A DNA stretch of 64,000 nt from Leishmania martiniquensis (Eukaryota > Euglenozoa > Kinetoplastea > Trypanosomatida > Trypanosomatidae): the NCBI RefSeq assembly GCF_017916325.1, contig NC_090171.1:1787501-1851500 (forward strand), given 5' to 3'. Positions within the stretch are counted from its first letter, which is position 1, and every line of letters begins with the position of its first letter. Below, one piece after another: positions 41,647 through 51,594 of this stretch. The notes below the pieces were generated by a model. That model was given only the letters and a program-made list of their open reading frames with translations, made no database searches and was not told the origin of the DNA. The position numbers and the translations under genes were made by a program.

Positions 41647-42582
41647 ACAACTCGTAATAGGAACGCCTGTTGAAATGACCGAACGCATCGAAAAAGAGCG
41701 GGCGGTATTCTAGGCGCGGATCGGATGAGTGAGGGTTTCTTCATAGAAATGTCAATCATACCCTTTTCACGAGGCTTTCGGTGAAAACCGCTGCCTGTTT
41801 TTTGAGCACGTTGCCGAAGCTGGCATCGACTGAGAGAGGCCCATGGCCACACCTCAAGCGCTTCCGAAGCGAGCGTCCATTGGCACATGGCTCCTGCACA
41901 ATGGCGAAACGTATCACAGCGAGCCTGCGTGCATCTGGTCGGCGGCTAACTTTTCTTGAACCATGCCGCTGCTGATCCTGGGCTTCACTCTTCTTTTCTT
42001 CCCTTTTCTCCGCCATCTATGCATTCTTTCACAAAGCGTTTGCCATTCATAACAGGCATCTCATCTCGCCCTCGCCCAAGGGCCGCGTACTCTCCTGGCC
42101 AAGCTCGACACCCGTGTACAGTGCCCCTTCCTTTTTCTCTGTTGTGCGGAGTCGCATAGAAAGGTGTTGCTGTTTTTTTTTTTCAACGTTTCCGATTTTA
42201 TTTTTGAGTGAGTGGAAGCGGAGAAGTCATTCACTTCGTATCGCTTTCACTGTCACTCGCTCTGTTGTTATCGCTCTCTCTTTCACTTGGACGTCGCTGC
42301 CCAACCTCTCGCTCTGTTTACGACGTCCACAATCGCCGGTACTGCTCGCCCACAGCCCATTGCCTCGCCCCATCTTCTACTCAACTTTTCCTCTGCACTT
42401 GTGCAGTCTATTGTGCCCTTGTCGTTCTCCCCGCGCTCTGCAGCCTTCGTGCAAACGTTTAGAGGACGATGAAAAACGTTTCTCAGGCGGCACGCCGTAC
42501 GTATTTCTCTATTTGTCTGCGTCAACGTCAGCGCTCTACTCGTTCTTCTCTTAACGTCTCTTCCTTGGGTTCCTGATGACAA
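41647..42582. other. intergenic region, no gene seen
   Basis: A spacer of 0.9 kb between the inosine triphosphatase gene and repeat copy B3. T-rich tracts occur at 42171-42184 and 42200-42206; no gene. Confidence 0.55.
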
Positions 42583-43104
42583 GGGCACACTGCTCTCAGT
42601 GCACGGCATCAGGGTGAAGTGCCCACTCTCTGCCTGTGTGCGGAAGAGAGGAGGAAGGGACGTGGAGGCCAGCCAGCCAGCCCCCCCTCCGCCCATCTCA
42701 CCCACCCTGCCCCTGCTGCGTGCAGAAGCACTCCGAGTCGTGACAAGGCCAGGGCCCTGCCATGTAGAGGAATCTGAGCGAGGGAGCGGCGCCCATATGT
42801 GCGCTCAGGTCCTGGGCGTAGCTGCGTCGGAGTGCGCATGCGGCGGGCAACGCGCGTGTGCGGTCGACATGATGACCAGAGTGACAGCGCGACGACGGCG
42901 CACCGCACTGGCCTCTGACTGCCTCCCCTCCTCCCTGGCGGTGGTGGGAAACGTGAGGACCCCGCGAGGAGTGTGTGGTGTGGGCAGTGTGTGCGGCAGG
43001 GCGCCTCGCTGCGGTGGGTGCGTGGACCTGTGTCGATAGCGCATGTCTAGACGGCTGCCTCGCGGGACGCGATGAGACCTGTGGGGGCCGGAGAATCGAG
43101 TGTG
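42583..43104. repeat. family B interspersed repeat, copy B3 (shorter)
   Basis: A 522-bp copy in direct orientation, aligned to B1 without gaps. It starts about eight bases later than B1 (at GGGCACACTG) and ends after GAGAATCGAGTGTG, so it lacks the last 53 bases shared by B1 and B2. The point of divergence may mark the true element end, or B3 may be truncated. Confidence 0.88.
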
Positions 43105-43634
43105 TGTGCTTTGTTTGTGCCCACTGCTTCGAACGGCAACTGCCTCACTGAACGCTAGAGAACACGCTTCACGGTTTGTAGGCAGCCGTCGCTCACCACA
43201 TAAGAAAGTCTTTGGTGGTGCACGCAACGCATAGTTCGCAAGGAACTCGCCACGGCGCATCCTTCTCTGCCATAGCCTTCGTCAGGTGGCGCCACGTAAT
43301 CGCGCTTACGGTACGCACACCGCAGCTGTCTACTCTTTCTCGGCTTCTGTCGCGCGCATCCTCTCTCGCTACGGACCCTTTTTTCTGCCTTTCTTTCGTG
43401 TCTCTGGGGGTATTCGCGACGTTGTGCGCACCGAACGCATTCCGACGTCGATGACTGCTTGCTGCCTGCCATGTACTGGGGGTCAATGCGAAGCCGTTTG
43501 TAGTTGTCATGCGTGAGCGCGCTCAACGGTCGGCATCTCTTTGTTCACGTTCGTCTTCAGCATCTTTTTTCACTCTTTTTTTCGTAGTGCTCGTCCTTCA
43601 TCCCTGCTCGCCGCAGCGTAGCGTTCTGCTTCAC
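43105..43634. other. intergenic / 5' UTR before the esterase gene
   Basis: A spacer of 0.5 kb with the splice acceptors listed next; no gene is seen. Confidence 0.55.
43532..43586 (+). promoter_or_regulatory. candidate trans-splice acceptors, esterase gene
   Basis: Two acceptors fit: AG at 43559-43560 after a C/T tract, and AG at 43585-43586 after a T-rich tract. Both lie downstream of the upstream in-frame ATG at 43509, which argues for the start at 43635. Confidence 0.5.
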
Positions 43635-45371
43635 ATGATGGCGGAGAGGGTCGTTTTCGATTGGGCGCCTGAGGGATCTTGTGCGAAAGCGCCAGTGAAG
43701 GAGGAGGCCCTCGATGCTTCATCTCCCAAAAGCTGTCGGTCATCAGTAAAGCGGCTGAGCTGCGTTATAGTGGCGGGCATACTACTCCTCGTCGTGCCGC
43801 TCTACATTTGGAAGGGCTTCGATGAGGCGCGTGTCGTGCCCGAGGACCCGGTCTCCGTGTTGGTACCACTCGGTGGCGACTTGGACATCGATGGGCTCAT
43901 CCGCGAGTTGAACACGAATGGTGAAAGAGTGTACCTCGCAAGCCTCCTCTCTCAAGTAGCCGACGGTTGCTCGGCAGAGACACCTGTGTTGCCCAAGGGG
44001 AAGCAGACGGTGGTTACATTCAAGACGAAGGAGAACACGGAGCGCGAGGCGGTGGTGTACGTACCGGACAGCTACCCCACCATGGTGGACGGCGCGGCCC
44101 CGAGGCCTGTCGCCCTCATGTTGCTGTTCCACGGTCTCAATGATAACTGCAGGCGCTTCCTGGAGGTCACCAAATTCATGCCCTACGCGGACCGCGACGG
44201 GTTCGTGATCGCGAGTGTATGCGGCTCAATGGGCTTCCTTGGCCATGGGTGGAATGCGGGCATGTGCTGCGGTTTCCTCGGTGACAAGCCCGACGACGTG
44301 GCGCTCGCAAAGCAGGTAGTGGAAGAACTTTCGCAGGTGCTTTGCATTGACAAGTCTCGCGTGATGTCCGTCGGCTTCAGCAACGGTGCCATGCTGTCGG
44401 AGGTGTTGGCGTGCGAGGTGCCTGCCACGTTCCGCGCAATCGTCTCTGTTAGCGGTGTTGTGGAGGTTCGCCCTGGAAATGAGGCTGGCCTTGCCGCCTG
44501 CACATCCGCCGCCGCAAAGGCGTCGTCGACGGCCCGCACGAGTGTGCTGCTGGTGCACGGTACCGCGGACACTTTGGTGCCGTGGCCTGGAAACGTGGCG
44601 CTCGGGTTTCCATCTGTGATGGCTGACCTCGAGGGATGGAGAGAGCGAAACGGGTGCACGGAGGAGACGAACACTACCATTTCTACTGACACCTACACGA
44701 ACACGATATACATGCATTGCAGCGTGTTGAGGAGTGCGGTGCCGCGTTGGATACCCGATGAGGCGGATGTGGAGATGGCGAACTGCTATGAGGGTGATCC
44801 TGTTTTGGACGTTGATCTCGTGGAGCGAAAGGCTGTAGACGCGCGCTTGGCGAAAGCGACGGCAGCCGTAGCTCGCGAAGGGCTCCGCGTTTCGCACGCG
44901 AACCCCGAGTACCTCAGCGTCGGGAGGAAGCACGGGATGGTGACGGCCCAACGAACTGATAAATGGCGCTTTAGCGAAGCGCATTGTCACCGCCGTGGCT
45001 TCGAAGCAGTCGAGCAGTCGAAGGCGCGAGGAAGAAATAGAACTACGTTAAGCAGCCGCGGCAAAGCCTCAAGTGGAAGCGGAGATAAGAGCCCCGATGC
45101 CTTTCAGCTTGGACAATGGTTACGGGAGGCCCACCTCTATGCTGACGGTACGCTTAGTGGACTGACCCAGCCTTTCTCCCGCACCGCTGCCAAGGAAATT
45201 GGGAAGCTGCCGATGCAGCGCGATGCCCTTTCACGTGTGCCATTGGGCGCAAGTCAAGTGGAGCTCGTCCGTGTGAATGGTGGTGGTCACCATTGGCCGC
45301 GCGACAATGATTTCTCCGCGACGGACTACACCTACGAATTTGGCAAGCGCATCTTTGGTCGCTACAACTGA
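43635..45371 (+). CDS. membrane-anchored CE1/LpqC-type esterase (PHB-depolymerase/feruloyl-esterase family)
   Basis: A 578-residue protein with a short N-terminal cytosolic part, one membrane segment (about residues 41-58, LSCVIVAGILLLVVPLYIW) and a large extracellular or lumenal alpha/beta-hydrolase domain, so type II topology. The fold is recognised by VALMLLFHGLNDNC (oxyanion loop), the nucleophile elbow GFSNGAM with S249, HGTADTLVPW with D312, and NGGGHHWP with H552. These are the triad positions of the PHB depolymerase/feruloyl esterase (LpqC) group. Unusually, Asp and His are about 240 residues apart; a Ser/Lys/Gly-rich stretch (for example SSRGKASSGSGD) lies in this insert. Several Cys (CCGF, CSAE, CTEE) suggest disulfides. 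The natural substrate is unknown. The first ATG of a Met pair is used as start. Confidence 0.85.
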   Translation: MMAERVVFDWAPEGSCAKAPVKEEALDASSPKSCRSSVKRLSCVIVAGILLLVVPLYIWKGFDEARVVPEDPVSVLVPLGGDLDIDGLIRELNTNGERVYLASLLSQVADGCSAETPVLPKGKQTVVTFKTKENTEREAVVYVPDSYPTMVDGAAPRPVALMLLFHGLNDNCRRFLEVTKFMPYADRDGFVIASVCGSMGFLGHGWNAGMCCGFLGDKPDDVALAKQVVEELSQVLCIDKSRVMSVGFSNGAMLSEVLACEVPATFRAIVSVSGVVEVRPGNEAGLAACTSAAAKASSTARTSVLLVHGTADTLVPWPGNVALGFPSVMADLEGWRERNGCTEETNTTISTDTYTNTIYMHCSVLRSAVPRWIPDEADVEMANCYEGDPVLDVDLVERKAVDARLAKATAAVAREGLRVSHANPEYLSVGRKHGMVTAQRTDKWRFSEAHCHRRGFEAVEQSKARGRNRTTLSSRGKASSGSGDKSPDAFQLGQWLREAHLYADGTLSGLTQPFSRTAAKEIGKLPMQRDALSRVPLGASQVELVRVNGGGHHWPRDNDFSATDYTYEFGKRIFGRYN

Positions 45372-46733
45372 AGGAGCAAGCGACAGAGTTAAACGTGTGC
45401 GGCGCTCTTCTCGGTGTTCTCTTCCTCTTCTCTGGTGCCGCTCTCCATAGGGTGTTTCGGTTTCTCGTGCTGTTTATGCTTCTCTTCCTGTGACGCCACA
45501 AACAGGGGAGCTCTTTTTTTTTCGCTTCTAACGACGCAAGGGACACGTGTACTTCCCTACCTCTCTCTGTCACTCACTCCGTACGTTCGTCCTCCTCACT
45601 CGCTTATGTCGGCCCCTTCCCCCCATCCCCCCTCCCTCTGCCCTAGGTGCCTCCTCCCATTTGCCGCAGCTTTATTTTTCGTTGCTGCGCGCATATCCTG
45701 GAAGGTGCAGCAAGCGGGGGAGATGGAGAGTAAAAAAGAGATGAAGAGAGGACACCCGCAGATGAAGAGAGACGAGGTCGACATCAGAAACATCTATTTC
45801 ACACACACACACACACAAAGAAGCGTTACGGTCTCTCTGCCCTTTACCTTTCGCTCTTCCTGCGTATGTGCTCTGGTAATCGGCATGCCATTTTCTTTTG
45901 CCCGCTCTCTTCACGTGACGTGAACTCTGTGCTTCTCTCCTTCCGCACCCCTCTCCCTCGTCCTCGGTTACGTAGCTCATGCCAGTAGACAAGTGCGGAT
46001 GGCGACAAGAGGCTCGCGCCCTCTTTTACCTCACTACTTTGTTTCGTGTCTAGCGGATCTCATCTCCGCTAGTGCCCTCCCTTACCGATACGGTACCTTC
46101 GGCGCTTATTGTGCTTTCGTTTTTTTTCTATCGCTCCTCATGGGGCCTCATATCGTTCGCGCCTATCGCGTCGCTGATTTCATCGTGCTGCGTAAACACG
46201 CGTCTTGCCTGATAGGTGCACAACTAGAAAATAAAAATAAAAACAAAGGGCCTCGTGCGCCTTTGATGCTGAGCAGCGAGGCGGGGTGTGCGCGCTTCGC
46301 TTGTCACCCTCTCCTCTCAGGTGCTTCGTTCGAGGTGATGGATGTGAGCTTCATAAGGGTGTGCGCTTCCACGTGGCTTCAGGTTGATTGTCTCTTGAGC
46401 GCCCCGTAGACGCGTTGGAGCGTGTCCCTCTCGCCATCGCAGGCCCGCCTACGTTTTGCCGCTCCCTGTCTCCCGTGCCTCAATGCATTCTTGTCTATTT
46501 CTCTTGCGCGACGCCGGACAATCCTCTTCTATGCCATTCTCCCTTGCCTTGACGACGCCCCACCAACGCTGTACTTGTGGCTTCACTGCGGCGCGGCACA
46601 TCTCTGCCAACGCAAAGAGGGGCCTCTACTGTTTCTTTACACGCCCCTGCTTCTTCATCACATCAAGACATCACAAAGGCGTCCGCAACCCAAGTTCTTT
46701 TCTTCCCGCTGCGTACATACACACCCGAACGAA
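45372..46733. other. intergenic / 5' UTR before MRTO4
   Basis: A spacer of 1.4 kb with a CA tract at about 45801-45817 and C/T tracts. A non-ATG extension of the MRTO4 frame begins at 46422 but lies upstream of the predicted splice site. Confidence 0.55.
46622..46667 (+). promoter_or_regulatory. candidate trans-splice acceptor, MRTO4
   Basis: A C/T tract (46622-46659) is followed by AG at 46666-46667, giving a 67-base leader to the ATG at 46734. Confidence 0.5.
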
Positions 46734-47417
46734 ATGCCCAAGTCGAAGCGCGCCAAGATTGTTCCGCTCACAAAGACGCAGGCGAAGACGCGCCATGACA
46801 AAGACAGGCTGATTGAGCGCATACGGGAAGCCTTGGAGAACTACCAGGATGTGTACACGTTTCAGCTGCACAACATCCGCACCAACATCCTGCAGCAGAT
46901 TCGGGAGGAGCGCGCGGGAGACAGTCGGATGTTCCTTGGCAATAATAAGCTCATGATGATTGCGCTTGGCCGCGATGAGGAGAGCGCGCAGAAGGAGAAT
47001 CTACACAAGTTGTCACCGTTTCTGACGGGACTCTGTGGGCTGCTCTTCACAAACCTCAGCAAAAAAGAGGTGAAGAACTACTTTGCGGCAGTCGGAGCCC
47101 CTGTCTACGCCCGCACTGGCCAGACGGCTACGGAGCCGCTCGTGCTGAAGGCCGGTCCGCTGCCGCAGTTTCCGCATAGCATGTTTGACCATCTCGCCAA
47201 GCTGGGTCTTCCAATCAAGTTGGATCGGGGTATCATTGTGCTCCTGCAAGAAACCACCGTGTGTGAGGCAGGTGATACGCTTAGCGCGGAGGCCGCGCAG
47301 CTGCTGAAGCTCTTCGGGGTGCAGTCTGCCGAGTTCAAGATTGAACTGACAGCTCACTGGACAAACGGTGTGGCGAAGAAGGTCAGCAATAGCGCGTCCA
47401 AGAAGAGCATCACGTAG
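46734..47417 (+). CDS. ribosome assembly factor MRTO4 (mRNA turnover protein 4)
   Basis: A 227-residue protein of the ribosomal uL10/P0 fold family. The start MPKSKRAKIVPLTKTQAKTR is characteristic of Mrt4, followed by LENYQDVYTFQLHNIRTN, the RMFLGNNKLMMIALG motif and GPLPQFPHSMFDHLAKLGL. MRTO4 occupies the P0 site on nuclear pre-60S particles and is exchanged for P0 late in maturation. Length and organisation match human MRTO4 (239 residues), without the acidic C-terminal tail of P0, which distinguishes it from that ribosomal protein. The Lys/Ser-rich tail (KKVSNSASKKSIT) is short. The start is clear because the family N-terminus begins exactly at this ATG. Confidence 0.95.
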   Translation: MPKSKRAKIVPLTKTQAKTRHDKDRLIERIREALENYQDVYTFQLHNIRTNILQQIREERAGDSRMFLGNNKLMMIALGRDEESAQKENLHKLSPFLTGLCGLLFTNLSKKEVKNYFAAVGAPVYARTGQTATEPLVLKAGPLPQFPHSMFDHLAKLGLPIKLDRGIIVLLQETTVCEAGDTLSAEAAQLLKLFGVQSAEFKIELTAHWTNGVAKKVSNSASKKSIT

Positions 47418-47850
47418 GTACAGTATGCACTTCAGACAGCATAGTTGCAGTGTGATGAGGACACTGGTCACCCTATTTGTTGTTCTTGTTGTGGATGCCT
47501 GTGGTCTTTTGTAGAGATGAGGCGCATGACGGAAGAGTGATGCAACAAGGGGCGCTTAGCGAAGTACCTTTGGTCAGCTTCTGCAGAATGCGGCTGTATT
47601 GCCGTGCAGCTCCATTTCAGTCTCTCCCCCTTTTTCGCGTGTTCATTTCGGTTGCTCCCGTCCCCTCCATTCACTCTCTCTCACTCTTTGTCTCTGCGTG
47701 GATGTCGTCATGCGTAACACGCGTTAAACCTGTTAAATGTTGTCCCCTTCCCCTTTAGTAAGAAGGGCTAAGAAGCGGATAAGGGGGTACCGTCCCTGGT
47801 GTATGTTTTACGCTCCCGAATGCACAAACACCCACGTACACGCATGCAGG

Positions 47851-47876
47851 CATATATATGCATATATATATATATG
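47851..47876. repeat. TA microsatellite
   Basis: Alternating TA interrupted once by GC, in the spacer after MRTO4. Confidence 0.85.
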
Positions 47877-48520
47877 TGTGCCTTGCACTCCGCCTGATAC
47901 ACAGCCCGCCAACTGTGTGGAAAGGAAACACTTCGCTTGCATCTCCCCTCCCCCTCACCTCCACCACCCCACAGTGCCTCTGTCGAATGCGGAATCGGTC
48001 ACCCTTGCTCACTAGGGTGCCCCAGTGCTGTTCAACACGACGGTTTGGGCGCGCATCACTAAAGCTTCGCAGAAATTCTGGGGGGGGGGTCGGAGGGAGT
48101 CGCCATGAAATACAAGCAGCTCTCTGCTGAAAGGGCGTACACATGGGAAACGCACGCATCCATGTCTTGGTACGCTCTACACGCGTTTCACAGACGCTTC
48201 TTTCACGGGCATCCTCCCAGAGTCCCACAGCGGTGGCGGCCACTGTTCTCTGTCTACCCCTCTCTCTCCCTTTCATCTCGCTACCCTACCCCTTCCCTCC
48301 TCCTGCATAGTGCCCGCCAACCTCTTCGCCGTTTCTTCAAGGAGTGAGAGGGGGGAGGGAGGGAGAGAGAGACACATCCACCACAGCGACAGCGTTTCTG
48401 TTTCCTGACGCGCGTGTGCTGTTTGGCACGACGGCTGCGGCTCCTCTCTCTCTCACACACACTTTACCCCTCTGACCCGTTGGCCCATTGACTGTGTCTC
48501 TGCTTTACTGCTTTACCGGA

Positions 48521-48723
48521 TTTCATCTTTCTTTTTTTCTTCTCGTCTATTCAGTTCGTGAGCCTTCGGCTGACACGATATCTGTTGAGGTTGACCCGCC
48601 GTGTACGTTCCACTGCTTCCTTCAGGCAGGGAGTCGTAGTGCCAGTGTAGTGAGACCGGTTGCCTGAGGGTCCTGGGCTCTGCGGCTTCAAGTCGGCTGC
48701 AGCTCTCTTTTTTTTCCCTCAAG
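48521..48723 (+). promoter_or_regulatory. candidate trans-splice acceptors, VPS9-domain gene
   Basis: Two strong pairs: a C/T tract at 48521-48552 with AG at 48553-48554, and a tract at 48703-48720 with AG at 48722-48723. The second gives a 75-base leader to the ATG at 48799. Confidence 0.5.
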
Positions 48724-48798
48724 CGCTGTCCCCGTTCAGTACCCGTTGCCTCAGTGGCGAACGGGTCTTCGCCTCTTTCACAGCTCCTGGTGAAAGTA

Positions 48799-51594
48799 AT
48801 GACGTCGGTGGAGACACGAGACGCAGTAAAGGAGTATGAGCTGCGGCACAATGCCATGCTGCAAAGTATTCTACCCGGGGGCTTGCTCTCATCTCTCGAA
48901 CTGAAAGAGCGCTGTGAGGCTCTCTTGGTGCCGCGGCAAGTCTCCCTTGAAGTGACGCACATCGCACCATATTTCCTAGCTAGAGCACAGCGCCGCTCAT
49001 CCACCTCGACTGGCAATACGGCACCGACTCTCTCAGCGCTCTTTGGTGAGGAGGAGGAGACAACAAAGCGAGGCGATAGTGACCAAGAGGAAACGTCTGC
49101 TCCTGCGACTGCGGCAACGCCCTCTGGGGTGACGTTTCCACCCGAGAACGCGCACGCCTTCAGGGCGGCGCTCCGGCGGTTTCTCGAGTACCATCTGCTT
49201 CATTTCGATAACGTCGGCACCTCCGAATTCACAAACCTCAGCGGCCAGCGCGGCTCGTTCGCCGAGGACCTCGATCATGTCAAGCGGTTCGGCTACTTTG
49301 GCCAGGTCGCGGTTCTCGCTGATGCCGACGCACTGCGACCAAGGAGCAGCGCCGCTGGGTCTGGGGGCACTTCAGCGGTGGCCGCGGATCTTCCCTGTCA
49401 CCCGTCGTCGTTGCAAATCTTCATCATTGAGAAACCGTTGATGGACGCCAACGAGGTACGATTTGTCATGGACATGCTGCGCAAGCTCACATTGCCTGCC
49501 GCTTCCAGCCTGGAGGCGAACAAGCGCGGTGCGTCGCTCAAGACTGACCTGGCGGGCAAGTCGCTCACCATGGGAGATCCTCACATTAGCTTTTCTACAC
49601 CGTGCTTGAAGGCCTCAGGGGAGCAGTATAATCTGTCGACCCTGTCGACAGCCCGCGTCGCAGCGGCGATGTCGGTCGACCGAAGGGATATCCGCTCGTG
49701 TGACGAGTCGGTTACTGAGACGATCGTGATTGAAGACTTCGAGGCTGATCCGCCGGAAGATCCTGATCTGGAGGCCTACGTGGCGAAGTACACGCACATT
49801 AGCGAGCGGCAGCGGCAGCACAGTGAATCGAGTCGCGTGAAAAGCGAGGCAGAAGCCCCCAGTGCTGGCACTCTAAGCTTAAAGGGCCAAGTGATCGGCA
49901 CACCCTCTTCCTCTAGCGCATCTGCCGTGCGCGGGCGCCTGGTTGGTACGGTAGCCGCCGCGGAGAATCCTCACAAAGCGTCTGGCGTAACGGGTGCAGA
50001 GGCCGCTGCGGCTACCGCCACCGTCCGCGTCAATGTTCTCCGCCACCAATACAGCCGTGAGTGCATCAAGGACTATCGCCGTGTCGTGGCCGCCGATAAC
50101 GAGATCTTCTACGGCGAGTTCGAGCGACTCATGTCGTCTCGATGCGCAAGCTCGCTGGCGAAGACGATGAGTGAGTATGTGTCGAAGAACCAGCAGTTGA
50201 ATCAGCCCATTTTGAACAACGACAAGTACAACAAGTTCGTGGAGAGGTGCCACGCGTTGCTGCGCCAGACAGCGCGCCTTTCCGCGAACGAGGAGCGCCT
50301 GATGATCATGCAAGAGGGTATCGAGCGGTACGTCACATCGCGCCTCTACCACCAGATATTCAATGTTGCCGAAGATGAAAAGCGAAAAAATGAGCTTCTG
50401 CAGCAGAAGCTCCTGCGATTGGAGAACATGACCCCGGAAAACCTGGAGGCGCTTCCAGAGGTGGAGCGGCACCACGTGTGGGGCCAGGCGATGTTCGAGC
50501 TGGACGGCATGGACTTTTTCAAGTCCCCGCGTGAAAAGCTGCGGTGTGGAATGCGGGCATGCGAGCTGCTAAGCCTTGCCGTCGGTGATATTCTGCGACA
50601 GCGACGCAACGCCAAGGGGTCAGAGAAGGTCGTCGCACCCACTGTCTCCGGCAACAATGTCGGGGTGCCTCTGGCGTTCGGCGCGGACGAGTTTTTGCCG
50701 TGCTTTTTGTTGCTCGTTCTCCGAGCTCGGCCGCTCAGCTTTGTACAGAATGTGTGCTATATTGAAAAGTTCCGCTTTCCCACACTCATGTCTCCTGAGG
50801 AGTCCTACTGCTTCGCGACGCTGCAGTCCGCCCTCCTCTACTGGCAAAACTGCCGGGATGATGGCCGCATTGATCCAAACTATGCCGCCGCCGCTACGCC
50901 CAATCGTGCGGAAGCGCTCTCGCATAACGGAAGCTCGGTAAGCAGCCGCCCGCCTACGACGTCGTCGTCGACGCTCTCGAGCTTGCTACAGAGAAAGCAG
51001 CCGCCGCCGCGGATGACAGAGAAGGATCTGTTGCCTTCTGTGCGACACGCCTCTACGACTAATCGCCAGCAGACGCGTCCAGCAAGCAGCAATCAAGCCG
51101 CAAGTGAAGGAGAGGCAGTCCCCGAGGGCAGCCAGATCGGCGGAGAGGAGGCGCCTACCGTCCTTGACGTGCTGTTCGGCTGGGCCAACCGCAATTTGGC
51201 CCCGCTGGCCAATGAGATCGGCCGACGAGGCAAACCGGGCGGCTTGGGCGGCAACTCCTCTAAGCGTGGAAGTGAGAGTAGGACCTCAGAGCCCTCTCCC
51301 ACTTTTGCCACTGGCGCGCTAGCGGTTCGGTCACCACCGCGGGGAACTGTCGTAACGTCCACGTCCATTGTTCCCCAGGCGGAAGTGGTGCGTGATCCCA
51401 GCTTCCCCAATGGTGTCTTTCACGCCGCCTCCGCACCATCATCCCCGCAGTCTCGCCTTGAACCGAAGATGTCCTCGCGCGCGAGAGTGCGGCACCTTCT
51501 GGTGACGCAGAAGAAGACCTTTGAGCAGCTCACCCTCACCGAGCTCCAATTGATTGTCGAGGAAGCTCGGCAACTTCTTCTCGAGGAAAAATAG
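48799..51594 (+). CDS. VPS9-domain protein, predicted Rab5-type GEF
   Basis: A 931-residue protein. The VPS9 domain spans about residues 508-690. Its helical start (ERYVTSRLYHQIFNVAED) is followed by the conserved catalytic aspartate D630 in GADEFLPCFLLLVLRAR, then CYIEKFRF and the second key residue Y670 in PEESYCFATLQSAL. These positions correspond to the Asp and Tyr that drive nucleotide exchange on Rab5 in Rabex-5, with one residue fewer between them. A helical bundle precedes the domain (about 425-500). Flanking regions are Ser/Ala-rich and probably disordered; the last 40 residues (KTFEQLTLTELQLIVEEARQ) are helical. Early endosomal traffic is the expected process. The ATG at 48799 is chosen; the frame extends to a GTG at 48754, but no upstream ATG exists. 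Confidence 0.88.
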   Translation: MTSVETRDAVKEYELRHNAMLQSILPGGLLSSLELKERCEALLVPRQVSLEVTHIAPYFLARAQRRSSTSTGNTAPTLSALFGEEEETTKRGDSDQEETSAPATAATPSGVTFPPENAHAFRAALRRFLEYHLLHFDNVGTSEFTNLSGQRGSFAEDLDHVKRFGYFGQVAVLADADALRPRSSAAGSGGTSAVAADLPCHPSSLQIFIIEKPLMDANEVRFVMDMLRKLTLPAASSLEANKRGASLKTDLAGKSLTMGDPHISFSTPCLKASGEQYNLSTLSTARVAAAMSVDRRDIRSCDESVTETIVIEDFEADPPEDPDLEAYVAKYTHISERQRQHSESSRVKSEAEAPSAGTLSLKGQVIGTPSSSSASAVRGRLVGTVAAAENPHKASGVTGAEAAAATATVRVNVLRHQYSRECIKDYRRVVAADNEIFYGEFERLMSSRCASSLAKTMSEYVSKNQQLNQPILNNDKYNKFVERCHALLRQTARLSANEERLMIMQEGIERYVTSRLYHQIFNVAEDEKRKNELLQQKLLRLENMTPENLEALPEVERHHVWGQAMFELDGMDFFKSPREKLRCGMRACELLSLAVGDILRQRRNAKGSEKVVAPTVSGNNVGVPLAFGADEFLPCFLLLVLRARPLSFVQNVCYIEKFRFPTLMSPEESYCFATLQSALLYWQNCRDDGRIDPNYAAAATPNRAEALSHNGSSVSSRPPTTSSSTLSSLLQRKQPPPRMTEKDLLPSVRHASTTNRQQTRPASSNQAASEGEAVPEGSQIGGEEAPTVLDVLFGWANRNLAPLANEIGRRGKPGGLGGNSSKRGSESRTSEPSPTFATGALAVRSPPRGTVVTSTSIVPQAEVVRDPSFPNGVFHAASAPSSPQSRLEPKMSSRARVRHLLVTQKKTFEQLTLTELQLIVEEARQLLLEEK

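Larger units (their letters stand above)
47418..48798. other. intergenic / 5' UTR before the VPS9 gene
   Basis: A spacer of 1.4 kb. It has a TA repeat at 47851-47876 and a G10 run at 48080-48089. Two good polypyrimidine-AG pairs lie at the right end. No gene is seen. Confidence 0.55.

Noticed and set aside
48754..48798. GTG-initiated N-terminal extension of the VPS9 protein
   Set aside because: Trypanosomatid genes start at ATG; the first ATG in the frame is 48799. The same reasoning excludes the GTG or TTG extensions at 10389, 15701, 23051, 53933 and 58020.
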